Source of the DNA: Muscardinus avellanarius
Lineage: Eukaryota; Chordata; Mammalia; Rodentia; Gliridae
Direction of reading: 5' to 3'
NCBI GenBank assembly: GCA_963383645.1
Contig: OY726569.1
Span: forward strand, 76,230,135-76,294,134
DNA: 64,000 bases
Shown in pieces: positions 13,901 through 27,900 of this stretch; the stretch's first letter is position 1; each line of letters begins with the position of its first letter. Both the position numbers and the translations under genes were made by a program. The notes beneath the pieces are model-generated. The model saw nothing but the letters and a program-made list of their open reading frames with translations. It was not told the origin of the DNA and searched no databases.

Positions 13901-16900
13901 GCCTGCCTCCCTCTAATTTAAAATTGTACTCTAGATGCCTTCTAAAATACTACTTTTTTTTGTTAACTCTGAAATGTTCTAAGCAGTAAACCACTGTATA
14001 GAAAAGGATTTTGTGTGCATTTTTCTTCTTGAGATATAAGTCACATACCATAATACCCATTTAAAGTGTATAATTTAGTGGGTGTTAGTATTTCCACAGA
14101 ATTTTACATTCAGCACCACAATCTAATTCCAGAATATTTTCTTTACCCCTAAAAAAAAAAAAAATCTATATATCCTGTAGCAGGTACCTCTGACTCTTCC
14201 TAAGACCTGTACAGCTACTACTGTACTTTATGTCTCAGGTTGTGCCTGTTCTACACATTTTACATGAATGAAATCATGCAACTTGGTGACCTTTTGTGTC
14301 TGGCCTCTGTCACCAAACATGTTTTCAAGAATTATCCACATTATAGGATGCAACTGTAACACGTCTCCTTTTTGTGCCTGAATAATATTTCATCACATGG
14401 ATACCCTATTTTTAATCATTTCATCAGTTGATGGTTATTTGGCTTGTTCCACTTTGGGGTTGTTGTGGTTGATGCTGCTATACACGTTGATGTACACGTT
14501 TTTGTGTGAACATATGCATTAGTTTTTTCAGTTCTATACTAACAGTAGAATTGCACATGTTTTTCCATAGTGGCTGCCCCTGGTACATTCCCAACTATGA
14601 TGACCCTCTTCTTTGTATACCATTTTGCTTTAGCCATTCTGGTTTATATCAAGTGGCATTTCATGGTGGTTTTCATTTAGATTTTTTCGAATGACTAATG
14701 ATACTGAACATCTTTTTGTTGGAAATTTGTATATCTTCTTTAAAGAAAAGTCTATTCAGATCTATGGCTATTTTTAATTAGTTTATTTGAAACACAAACC
14801 TTTTTAATTTTGATAAGGTCCAATTTGTTTTTTGTCTTTAGTTTCTTGTGCTTTTGATGTTATATCTAAGAAGCCATTTTATAACCCAAGGTCACCTTAC
14901 ATCTATATTTTTGCTGAGAGTTTTAGATCTTCCATATAATTATTCTTTGGTTCTTTTTGAGTTTATTTTTCTATATAGTACAGATCCAAATTCATTCTTT
15001 TTTACATGTGAATATCCTGTTATCTCAGCACCATTTGTTAAGAGTAATTTTTCCCCACTGAATTATCTTGGCACTGCGGTGTAAATTTTCCCTCTGAGCA
15101 CTCCTTGAAAGCTGTCTCCTAAGTAGATGCTAATTGTGGAAGGAAAGGAGAGTCTTCAGACTTGATATGTCTTATATTCAGCCCTCCCTCTCCCCTGAGC
15201 AGTATGGCTTTTAGAATCAAGGATGCTTTCTAATTTTAAGCCCTTTAGAAATGTCATTTCCTTTCTATTTTAAGGCACTAAAGACTTCTATGACAATTTA
15301 GTTTTTTTTTCTGATGAAAATGATCCTCAATACTATTGGTATTTCATGAGTCAAATAATGAAAAATGGGATGTTCTAAAATAGTTTCCAGCTCTCTCTGC
15401 CTGGACACTGCTGGATGGCCAGGGTCACAGAGGTTCCCCGGGCCCCTCTTACTGTGCCTTTAGAACTCTAACGAGAACACGAGTTGCAGTGTGCTGCTCC
15501 CTGTCGTCTGTCTGGTGTTCAGGAAGCAGAACCGTGCACTGACGCCGAGCATGCTTGCCTTGCAGTCTGACAACCACTACTCCAGCCACTCCAGCAGCAA
15601 TACCCTCTCCAGCAATGCGTCCAGCGCCCACAGCGATGACAAGTGGTACGACGGGGACCGCACGGAATCGGAGCTCAACAGCTACAACTACCTGCAGGGC
15701 ACCTCCGCCGACAGCGGCATCGACACCACCTCCTATGGCCCCAGCCACGGCAGCACGGCCTCCCTGGGGGCCGCCACCTCGTCACCTCGCTCGGGGCCAG
15801 GCAAGGAGAAGGTGGCCCCCCTGTGGCACAGCTCCAGCGAGGTGCTCTCCTTGGCAGATCGGAGTTTAGAGACAGAGAGCCATGGCATGGACCGGAAAGC
15901 AGAGTCCTCCCTGAGCCTGGATCTCCACAGCAAGGCCCAGGGTGGCTCGAGCCCTCTGACGAGGGAGAACAGCACCTTCAGCATAAATGAAGCTGCTTCC
16001 CACACCAGGTACCTGCCCTCCACGCGGCCCTCTGGCCTGCTCTGGTGTCCTGGCGCGGCCCGCTTTGCTCAGCTGCGTGCACAGGACGATGTGTGGATGG
16101 TGATGTCCTCAGATGGAGAGATGGTGAATTTTACATAGTTCTTTAAAGCACTGTATTTTTACACATTTTATGCCATTTATTTGCCAGCAAAGTACTTTAA
16201 TCCTACAATCCTAATGCATTGTTTTAAACTGAGGGAAAAATTGCATTTTTTTTTTTTTGTACTGTGAATTGAACCCAGGGACAGTCTATCTTCAAGCTGC
16301 ACTCCCAGCCCTATTTTGTTTTTCATTTTGAAATAGAGCCTCACTGTTACTAAGGGTGTTGATAATTTGCTAAGGCTGTCCTTGAACCTGTCATCCTACT
16401 GTCTCACCCTCCCAGGTATTGGCATTACAGGCATGTGCCACCATGCCTGGCTCAGATCTGTTCTTTATAAAGTTGGATTTTTCTTATTTATTTTTCCTGA
16501 CCACAGTTCAGAAGTAGCAAAGAATTTTTTGTTGTTTTTGGTTTTGCTTTGTTTTACGGTGCTAACAATTAGAACCTAGGGACATTTTACCTCCGAACTG
16601 TATGCCCAGCCCTCTTTTAGTTTTATTTAAAACCTTGGTTTATTTGGAAACAGAGTCTCACTGAGTTGAGAGCCTCGATAAGTTGCTACAGCTGACTTTG
16701 AACCTGTGATCCTCCTGTCTCATGGATTCCTTTGGTCTTAGCCTGTCAAGTACTGGAATTAAAGATGTGCACCACCATGCCTGCTTGTGAGGAGTTTTGT
16801 GCTTTGTAATTTTCATTTCAGCAAGCAATAGAGAATATAGACTGGGACAGCCTTTTGAAGATTTTTTTTTTTTTTAATATTGACCACATTTGTAAAAGAA

Positions 16901-19900
16901 AGGGGTCTTTTCTAAGACTAACAGAACTTTTTTTTTTCTTTGTTTGAACAATGTTAAGCACATCCTTTCCAAAGCCTCTGTCTGAGAACATCACTTACCT
17001 GGTGCTCACATGGTAATTTTTTCAGTAATTGGCTCTGACAGTGATGTGTTGAGGGTGGGAGGTGTCCAATCGAAAAGTATAGCTAAAATTAGACACATTC
17101 CCGTCTAGCTCTCAGAACAGAAAGGTGCACATTCCCCAGTTTTCTTGGCAATCACTCCACTAAGGAAAATAAATACTATTTTTTAATTTTCTCTAAACCC
17201 CAAAATATGACAACACTCTTTCTTTCAGGGGGAGAGCATCCTTTGCTACCTTTTCAGGCCTCTTCCTTGCTCTTGTGGTTTCTCCTACTCTCCTAGTTCT
17301 CAGTCACTCATCATCTGGTGTGACAGCATCTCTCTAATCTCGCTGTCTCCTGGGTCTCTTTTGTTCCTGTGCTCTATAGAAAAATGTTAGAGAAGCTTAA
17401 TTTAGTTTCTTATTTTTCAAGTGGGAAGCCAGGTACATACTGTATGAGTTAACCCCAGATAACCTTAATGAGAGAAGACATCCTCTGCTTGGTTTGGCTT
17501 TAACTTGGTCAGTTGAATATTCAGTTTTATCTTTATGTCTCTATTCTTACTGATAAAATGTTTAAGCTTTCATTCTCTTAAAATTCCAGACACGATGATA
17601 GGAGGCATTTCACAGGTTCTCTTTCTGTTTATCACACCCACATTCTAGATTTTAAAATGATTTTGTTTGATCTGGAAACTCCATGGCCTCCAGGCAGTAA
17701 TGAAGTTGGGAAAGTGTTCTCAGTATCTAGAATACCCAGCATTCCAAACACCTTTCCACGGTTTAGAAAGTAGAGTGTGACTCAAATGGATAAGGGTTGA
17801 TTCAGTCAGCATTCTCACTGCTGAGACCAAAAAACACCTGACCACCGCATCTTAGAGGAAGGAAGATTTATTGTCTCACTATTGTGGAGATTTCAGGAGT
17901 TCAGTTCATGTTGGGCCAGGTTACATTGACAGAGCTTAGGGCATGGTGCAGGAGCAGAGAAAGAGACCAAAAGAGCTCTGCTTTTACATGGCAGCCCTAA
18001 GCAGAGAGGAGCAAGTGGATTTAAGGAAACAAGCACAGTCCCCAATGACACACCCCCAGTGACTACCTCCTTCAGCCATACCCACCTTTCTAGGTTACCA
18101 CCCAATAAACCCATTACAATGGATTTATTCACTGATAAGATTACAACCCTCAGTATATCAACACTGAACATCAGAACATGAACTTTTCAGGACACATTCT
18201 ATATGTAAACTGTAACAGTGGAATTGAAGGCTGGACATCAAATGCCTTAATACTCTAGATGTATAATCACGGACAAATAATTATGACACTCACCATTTTG
18301 ACACATCCATCATCTCTTTACCATAGACTGTGCACACAACATTGTTCATATCAGTGATCTCTCTGTTATATGTAGGTTTAGCTGGACCTCTCTCTTTGGT
18401 TCTCAGTTCTTCAGTCTGAAAAGAAGGCACCTTTTCTGAAGAATAGGATACCATCTCAAGAAGTATCCTGCCCTAATGTGACAGCAGCAGAAACTCAGTT
18501 ATAGGGGTCTTGTCTAGAATAGTGTCACTGTGGAGGAAGGCATGGAGCCATGTCATTATCTGACAAATCCAGAGGATCTACAAAGCCTCCCAAATGGTAG
18601 GCACCTGGGTTTGCTTTGTTCTAATGTGCCGACTGGAGCTGCCCAAGGGCCTCAAAGGATTATCCAAATTTTCTGCTTCAAATGGATCATGCAGAATCAT
18701 TGAATCATCACTTAGAAGTAATCCTTCTATTGAAAGTCAAACTTACTAGAGAAGAGAAGAATGTGGCCTTTCAGGGAGGGTGGCAGGGCCTCCCACCCAC
18801 CGAAGGGTTGAGTCACATTCCTCTAGACTCTGGTAAACAGGGGTGCTTTGTAGCTAAGTCTGTTGATCTTGGCAGAATGAGTTGGATAATCAGAGCCTTA
18901 GCAACCCTCCTTTTCTGGAGGAAAAGGGGACTTAGCTACCCAATGCACATGGCTAGAGACACTAAAATCACAGCAAATTAGAGTGTCTGTGTCCTCAGAA
19001 GACAGGAACAGCAATTAATGTGCAGATCTCTTGACAGTACATAAAAGCTTGTACCTGGGACTCGGTGACAAAAATCTAAATTACAGTGATTAAGTCCTAC
19101 TGCATATTTCTGGCTGGGCTGTTTCTACCCTCTCTGTCCTCCAGTCTCCCTGTTGATGACTGTGCAAGTTTTTTGTGGTACCTTGTGAGAACTGCATTAA
19201 AGCAGGTTGGTAATTACATAGGGTTGTTGTATTTGACTGTCATTAAGAGAAGCCATACATACTGATAACTTTCTGCAATTAAAAAGTCTATTGATTACTA
19301 TAAGGTGTTGGTGCCTAGACTATTGTGTATTTTCTATGAGGCTTGGGAATCCAGGGGGAGATTTTAACTTTTTTTATTTTTGTAATGGCTATTTCACTTT
19401 TGGGTCTTGAACTACTTAAAAAAGGTTTGTATGGAGCATAAGAGAGATGAAGATAATTCTAATTGTAATATATTCATAATAGCTAATTTTTTCCTCCTTT
19501 TCTTTCTCCTCCTCCTCCTTCCTCCATAGACAAGGCCAGTTTACATGGCAACCACGCCCTCTCTTCAGTTAGTATAAAGTGTAGCCGTCCTATGGGGAGC
19601 CTGATGCTGGAACTAGACTGCAGCTAACCCCCTTGTACTTTCACATTCCCATCTCTTTCATAACATGCTGACCTGACTTGGGGTGTCCGGACCTCTGTGT
19701 CCACCCCGGTTAGCCAGCCATTCTGTGTGTCTCAAAACTCTTTCTTTTCTTCTCTTAGGCCCCCTCAGAACCCTGAAGCCAGCTAGTACCATTTATGTCC
19801 ATGTTCACTGCCATTTCGTGGGGGTAGGTTTCTCAGCCTCTCTGTGCATCCTGAGTGCCTTTGTATCACACACACCACCAGGATATAATTGGCAGGTGTT

Positions 19901-21938
19901 CCTGATGAGCAAACAGGAGTATTTCCCCTTAAATTTCCCACTCTACCTGATAACTCAAGGTCCCTACTAATAAATCAGTTCAAAAGTCACATAAGTCCTC
20001 AACACCTGACCCTTCTGAAAAGCCATTTCTACGTTACAAAGCTTGACACATCAGTTTGTACAGATCTATGATGCTTTTATGATAGGGTTTGTATAAAAGT
20101 GTACTTAAGTCCTTCATGTGGAGCACGAACCCTTAGATAAGTCATTTCTACTTAAGTTTTGAAAATCTGCAAAATAGAACAATGAAGAATTTTATACTAC
20201 TTGCATGCAGGTGTCAATCAATCAAAATATCCATGAATACTGGTTAATAAATGATATACTACAGAGGCTAAAGGCCAAGAGAAATGTCTGCCTGTGGTTT
20301 GTCAGTGCAGTCAATTTCATGAGTCAGCATTTTCTGGTTGACCTAACAAGTTAACTGCTCATGCCAGAAAAGCTGTATGTTTCTTGGCAGTAGAAGAAGG
20401 GCTTCTAGTGTGTGGCTTACACTGAGGGTTGAGGAATGCCTCGGGCTTAGCACACTGGGCTGCCTGCGTGTGTATTAGAGCTGCTGTGTTTATATGTTGT
20501 TCTCTCTTCCCTCTTTGGCATCTTATGTACACTAAAAATATGCCTTCCTTCTTTATTTAGAAATTATTTAGTTGTCTTTATCTGTAACATTTCCCTTCTG
20601 AGTTTTTTCTGCCTGGATTTTTTTTTTCAATTATTAACAATTAATTGCCTCAATGCCACATTTTTGTTAAGAGGATATTATTTTTCTAAGTATTATAAAC
20701 TAATTCAGAATCTAAGAGGGCAGCCTCTAAAATTCCAAACCTGGAACTTCTCTTAAAAGATGTAATTATGTCTGTTGCTTCAACCTAGTTGCTAATTTAT
20801 TTTGTTTTTATACAACAAAACTCCAGATGATTTGGCTTACGCTGTGTTTCTGAATTTCCTCCAAGTTTACAGGGGTGGGTGGGTTGTTACTTCATCTGAA
20901 ACTTTAGTTACTATTAGTGACCACCAAGTGCTGTTCAATCAGAAAGCCAAAAGAAATTCACAAAAGCAGGTCCATTCTTTGTCATAATTAAAGTGTCCTA
21001 CTGCATGAGAATTTATCCAGTTGCTTTGGGAAAGGAGGGAAGCGGGAGGGGGGAAGGAGAAAGGTGAGTCGTTTCAGGAAGGGAGTCTCTACATCCTTTT
21101 CTGTGACTTCAGTTTATGGTAGAGTTAGTCCTCTCCCTGCCTTCTGTCCCATACCTCCAGGTGCAACTGAAACATGTAATTAAGAATCAATGGATTTTCC
21201 TGAACTGAGTCTTTTTAAACATGATTCTTGTCCTCTAAGGTTATGAAAAGATGTGATTGATTCGATTCCTACTGTCTTAACCTAATTGTTGGATATGGAT
21301 CTATGACTATGAGGTGGTCATTTATATATATATTTTTTCGGGTCTGGGGTTAGAACCCATGGGCATTCGACCTCCGATCTACACCCCCAGCCCTATTTTT
21401 TATTCTTTATTTTGAAACAGGGTTTCACCATGTTGCAGAGGGCATCACTAAATAGCTGAGGCTGTCCACGAACCGCGATCCTCCAGTCACAGCCTCCCAA
21501 ATGCTGGGATTACAAGCGTGCCCCACCACGCCCGGCTTGAGGTGGTCATTTAAAGGAAAGGAAAGTCATCAATTCAATATTGTTATACTCCTTAACCTCC
21601 AGGCAAGATCATAGAAAAGCTTATGAAAAGTAGATTTGCGCCTGGGATCGTTTCAGGTCTTGGTTCTCCTGGTGACTGCCTGTGACCTTAGGCCAGTCAC
21701 CAGTTTCACCAGACTGGTCGGTCCCTTACCTGCAATCTGATACCTGCTCCACTTGCTACGTGGCTGTTTCTCCGTGTTTTTGTTGTTGTTGTTGTTTTGA
21801 GAGTGAAGGTTGTCAAGTGCATCGCAGGCTCGTTTCCTGCTTGAAGCTCTCCATCACTGTTGGCAGGTGTCTGGCCTCCTCCATCCCAAGCCTGTGTCTC
21901 TCACCTCCTTTCCCTGCCCTCCGTGTGTTATGCTGTCA

Positions 21939-21988
<50 letters not shown>

Positions 21989-24900
21989 AAGCTTCCTGCT
22001 TTGTTTTCTTTATCCTTGGTAGACACCAGGCATGGGTATGACACTTGTCTCCGCTGTGCCAAATAAAATGAAAATATTCATGGTGTTTTGGTAGCTCCTT
22101 ATTTTAAATAGCTTGATGTTACAAATTCACTCATCTCGTGGTCCACAGTGGTCCCTCAGGCTGCTGCTTCTGCACACGCCTGGCCGCTCTTTTCCTGTGC
22201 CTGGGTATGAGTATACCTTTATACTTACTAAATACCTGCTCCTTGTTGATGGGGCGCTTTCCTTACTGTGATCACATGAGTGTGGATATCCCCATGCTAA
22301 TGCAGTCATCCCTACTTCACTTGGTTTCCCCTGGTGCTTTGGAAGTAGTGTCTTCTGAAGCCCTCCTACATTGTGGAGCCTGTGTTGGATATAGGACAGA
22401 ATTGGCTAGTGCTGAGCACAGTGGGAGGAGACCTCCTTAATCATTGTCCTCTACATTATCTGTCACCAAAAACCTTGTTATTTGTACAAGCAGTCATAGG
22501 AAACCCGATTAGGCCCCCCCCCTTGGTATTAAGCCAACATTCAGCCTTTGCCCACATTTTGCCAGACATTTGACAGGTGACTAATTGCTGCTTTCCCCCT
22601 CCGGAAAATACCATCCTTAGCAGGCCCAGCCTGTCTCAAACCCATCCTTCGTGCCATGCCTGAATAGCCGTTGACTCCAAGTGTTCCCTTTGGCAGCTTT
22701 CAACAGCACAGTGGCCAGCAGCTGTTTTTCCATAGGAAGGGGTGGTCCCAGTTGTGAGGCACAAATTAACAACAGTTTCCCAGCTCTCATAGGGCTGGTA
22801 TTTGCGGCTTTGATGGGTGACAGTCATGCTTCCCTGTCCCCGGTGGTTCATCTCTTTGCCTAGGGTCAGCAGGCTGATGTGGCCAGTGCCCACTTGGAAC
22901 AGCATGCTTTCTGCAGATAGGTCATCCCCTTCTGTAAAGTGCCACCACAGCCAGGAATGAAAAATAGCCAGGCTGCAGCACACGAGGCTCACGGTTTCCT
23001 TTGAGCATCAGGTCAAGGTGAGACGTTTGGGTAGATTCAGACTGTCCCAAATTCTCAGCTACCCTGTCTCCCCCTTCCCTTTTATATGTAGTATTATGTG
23101 TACATGTATGTCCTGTCTTCTCTTGCAAAATTCATGTCCTAAGATGGCCAAACAAAATTCATGGTTGTTCCATTTTTAGGAAAGAGGATGTATCTTTAGC
23201 ATTTATATAAAAAGTGATGTTGTGGTCTCTTCATGTACTATATCCAGAGATACCCCACTGAATTCTTAGTGATCTGGTTTGGCCATAGTCACAGTTAAAC
23301 TCACCTTTAGGGGGAGGGATTGGACAGGAGTGTTCTCCCTCCAAGCCTATACTCCAAGCCCTATTTTACATTTTACTTAGAAACAGGGTCTCACTAGGTT
23401 GTTGAGACTGTCCTAGAACCTCTTGCCTCAGCCTCCCAAGTACTGGGATTACAAGTGTGTGCCACCATGCCCAGATAAACTCATTCTGTATACAGCAAGA
23501 AAAGGGACTGATGTTGCTGTTCTCTCTTCCAGTATACCTACTGCTCTGTTCACTCCATGTTACTATCTCAATCTCTTACACAATTCCATGAAAGCCACCA
23601 TGGGTAAAAGAGAAGTGTAGCATATTGAGTTAACATGAAATCTCCAGGTAATGAAACAGCCCAGTCACATAGGCACCTTAAAAAGCATGAAGCTGTCCAC
23701 TTCATGCTAGCTGTAGAGTAATTGAACCCATATCAGAGGTTCTTAGGTGAAGTACGCGGGTACACATGCTCAGGGTTGTTGGCTTCAAGGAGCCCACCCA
23801 CAGCCAGCCTCTGATGGAACCACAAAAGGAGAAGACAGACCTGATGTAGAGTGTGAGAGGTTTATAGGATAATGGAGTCTTTTTTGGGGGGTGGGAGGTT
23901 GTTCATTTGTTTGTATATTAGGTGTTGAACCCAGGGGCATTCTACCTCCAAGCTGTACCATTGTCTGCGGGGGGGGGGGGGGTACTGGGGGTGGAACCCA
24001 GGGGCTTTTCTACCTCCGGGCTGTACTCCCAGACCTATTTTATACTTTATTTGGAAACAGGGTCTCACTAAGTTGCTGAGAGCCTCACTAAGTAGCTGAG
24101 GCTGGCTTCAAACCTGTGCGATCCTCCTGTCTCAGCCTCCCAAATGCTGGAATTACAAGCGTGCGTCACCACGCCCAACTCACCATTTTTTTTTTTTTTT
24201 AAACAGGGTCTTGCTAGGTTGCTGAGTCTCACTACTTGCTGAGGCTAAGGCTGTCTTCAAACCTATAATCCCCCTGTCTTAGCCTCCAAAGTATTGGGAT
24301 TACAGGTGTGTGCCACCATTCCCAGCATAGTAGTTCTTAAATGCTAGGAAACATGAGAATCCTTCAGAAATGTTGTCAAATACAGATTTCTGGGGCTGTA
24401 GACAATCTGTTATGAACCCAGGACTCTGTTGGCTCCACCTTCTGGGCTGGGCAGATCAGAAGCTAGACTTTGACCCATTCCTAACAGAATGAAGAGTCCA
24501 GTTGGTCTGAGCAGTAGTCTGGGTTGGTGCATACCTGGGGAGAGATTGCTTAATCTGCAGGCACCCTCGCTGGCTCTTGAAGTGAGCATCTTTGGGGTTA
24601 GGACACACAAGTGTGTGGTTTAGAACCCCCAGGTGCTGCTCACCCACCACTGAACACCCATATCAGCTGAATCGCGTGCCTTCAAGAAGAAGGCATGCCA
24701 GTGAACTCTTTTTCCATGTACCTCTTGTTTCCAAATTTAACCATTTCTTACATAGTGCTTTCTGATTATAAACATCAGTGAACAAAAATGTGCTGGCAGT
24801 CAATACCTAGGAGCTGGTATCAGCCATCATGTTCACAGATAAAAACAATAATCAAGTTCATTGGTCTTATTTAAGCAATTATCCTTATGAGGATACTCTT

Positions 24901-27900
24901 GTAAACAAAAGCATCACTTGTAGATTTAGTCATTTCTTTCCATAAAAATAAAGCATCGTCTAGTTTTAAACATAGTTAGGAGTAAAATATACACGTGTAC
25001 TTAGTTTTGCCATCATATATATTGAATGCCTACAATTGCCAGGGGCCTCTCTAGGCATGGGGTAAAAAAAATCTCAGCCCTCATGAAACTTACATTTAAA
25101 CAAGAGAGAAAGATTGTAAACAAGATAAAGAAATTAAACCTATGATGTGTTATGTAATGACAGTGCTGGGGAGAATCACATAGCTCAACAAATATTTCAG
25201 CAGGACTCTCTTGTATTCCTGGCATTGTTAGTTATACAATGATAAATTCCTTCTAAGAGTTTATAATCAAGTACAAATACATCTTGGATGCCTTTTAGGG
25301 AAATAATGGTAATAATTAAACTTATATAGAACAGAAAAAGCTCCCCCAAAGTGTAGAATAAGTTCCTGGCTCTTTTGGCACGTTTAAGTCTCTTAACTTT
25401 CCCTTTGTGTGTTACATATGAACATGGAGAAAATATTTGTAAATTAATGGACTATGCAATTGACTTTCAATTCTCCAGGCTAATTGTTTCTGCTTTAACC
25501 AACCATTTTATCTTTGAAAGCCTCAAGGTTTTTGAACAAGATTTTTGATTCAGTATATCAAGATACTGAATGTTGATAAATATAAAATGTGGCAATTCAG
25601 ATGTAGCCAAAGTATGGATCATGGGCTACAGCACTCCCTGGGGGTGAATTAGAAGTGTGGATCCTTATGCCACCCAATCCCATCCCACCTACTAAATAGG
25701 AGTCTCTGGGGAGGGAGTACTGGTCTGTATTTTAAGATGCTATAAAGTTTAAGGACTGGCTCCCATAATTCAAACACACCTGCACTCCCGGATAGGCAGT
25801 GAGTGTATCAAGCACATGATTATCCAGGCTGAGCGATGTGAAAGGTCCAGAGTCACTGTCTTTCGGTTTAGCAGGATCTGCTTCAAACGCCAACCAGGGT
25901 TGAGGCTGGAGACATCTCATCATATATAAGAATATGTGAAGTGGAGATAGTAAAGAGAAAACATAACTTTGAGCCAAAGGCTAGATTTTGTCTCTTAAGT
26001 AATGACAAAGAGCCACGGCCAGCCGTGCTGTTTGAAAGCTTGCCAAAGGCTGCGCTCCTGTCTTGGAAGCAGCTCTCGGTCTACACTCCCTCGTTGGTGT
26101 GTGCTGCTGGGAGTCTGCTCAGCAGCACCGCGCTCTGCGAGCTTGTCAGCCCCTGCCTTTCCTCACTGCCTGTTTGCTTTTTGTTCACCTTTTTACTTTA
26201 ATCTCTTGTCCATAACAGAGATCTAGTCTTACTTTGTTCAACTTAATGTACTGCACTTATGAAAGTTCTGCATTTTCTCTTCTAAATTTTTTTCTTTTCT
26301 TTTTTTTCTTTTTTTGTGGTACTGGGGATGGAACCCAGGGGCATCCTACCTCCGAGCTATACCCCCAGCCTCATTTTTTATTCTTTGTGGGGGGATACTG
26401 GAGGTGGAACCCAGGGGCTTTTCTACCTCTGGGCTATCCTCCCAGACCTATTTTATATTTTATTTGGAAACAGGGTCTCACTAAGTTGCTGAGCGCCTGA
26501 GTAGATGAGGCTGGCTTTGAACCTGTGCACTCCTCCTCTCAGCCTACCGAGTGCTGGCATTGCAAGTATGTGCCACCGTGGCCAGCTTTTTTTTTTTTTT
26601 AAGATTTAAAGAAGTTTATTAAAAAGATAGAAATACAGAAGACAGTTAAAGCCCCATGCCATTCAGAAGTAACGAAGAGAGGGGGTGGTTCAAACGAATT
26701 CACCCTGGCCGGCTTTTTTTATTCTTTATTTTGAAACAGGGTCTTGCTGAGTTGCAAAGAGCCACACTAAGTAGCTGAGGCTGTCCTCAAAACACAATCC
26801 TTTCGTCTCAGCCTCCCAAACTCTGGAATTACAAGCGTGTGCTTGTTTGTTAGCAAAAGGTAATGTTGCACTGCTCTTCGATTTACATTTCTCTTGAGGT
26901 TTTGTAAAGGTTTCTTCTATTCTATAGCTGGAAAAATATTTAGGGGGATTGTTAGAAGTGCTAGAGTGAGACTAGTTTCTATTATATTTTTGCAAAGTTT
27001 GAGCCCATTTCGTTCTTGTTAGTTATAAAGAGATGGTTATATTTGGTCTGAAATACTAAGATCCAGCGAGTAGACAAAGCCCTCTAGGGGTATCAGTATG
27101 TGTCCCAATCTTTCCCTCGCATCTTGTCCCCCTCTGTTGGCTTTTGTGTGTGTATATGTGTGGGTATATTTTCATGGAAGGATTACATTCATACAGAAAA
27201 GGACGGGGCATAGGTATATATCCAGTTGAATTTTTATAACGTGTACATACCCACGTAGTCACTGCACACATCAAAAACAAGAACTTCACCAACTTCCACT
27301 GGCCACGTTCTGCCCCCATTCCTTCCTAGTTCCTCTCAAGCAAGGTAAACAGAATCCTGAATCAGAAACCACAGACTCATTGGCCTTTTCTTTTTTTTTT
27401 TTTGGACTTGACCCAAATAGAATATTACCAGATATATTGTTCTGTGTCTGGTGTCTTGGCGCTGACATTATGTTGATGATGTTTGCCCCTGTGTCTCAGG
27501 CATCATTAGTGTATTTCCTTTTGCTTTTTTAAAATTTTCATTATGAGGGCATTCTGCAACTCATCCATTCTACTGCTGATGAATATCTGAACCGTTTCCA
27601 GGTTGATGGCATTGCGCTTGAGTTTGTGGTAGAACAATCGCTTTGTTACAGGCTATACATACTTTTAGCTTTAGCAGAGGCTGTGAACCGGTTTGCCAAA
27701 GTGTCTGTAGCAAGGAGCATTCCATCCAACAGCAGAGAAGAGTCTACTCACCTCACATTATAGCCCTCTGTAATCTGGCCACTCTCCTGGGTGTGTTGTG
27801 GGCCCTCATGATTTTAATTCACATCTCTCTGTAAGTGATGTTACACAGGATTTGCAGGTCTTTTAGATAGCCTTTCTTGACGTTGCTATTCAAGTTGTTG

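Larger units (their letters stand above)
26286..26855 (-). mobile_element. B1-dID SINE (outer), split by nested insertions
   Basis: The ID part is at about 26286-26386 and the B1 part at about 26713-26855. The sequence ttttttattcttt is present at both break points (about 26374-26386 and 26718-26730), consistent with a target-site duplication made by the inner element. Confidence 0.8.

Noticed and set aside
15449..15869. Overlapping open frames on both strands across exon E (99 codons minus, 104 and 115 codons plus in other frames)
   Set aside because: They are shadows of the GC-rich real exon; their low-complexity Ala/Thr/Val-rich translations have no start context or splice logic of their own.
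16009..16138. Open frame continuing past exon E
   Set aside because: The donor at 16009 joins in phase to exon F; the extension to 16138 is intronic.
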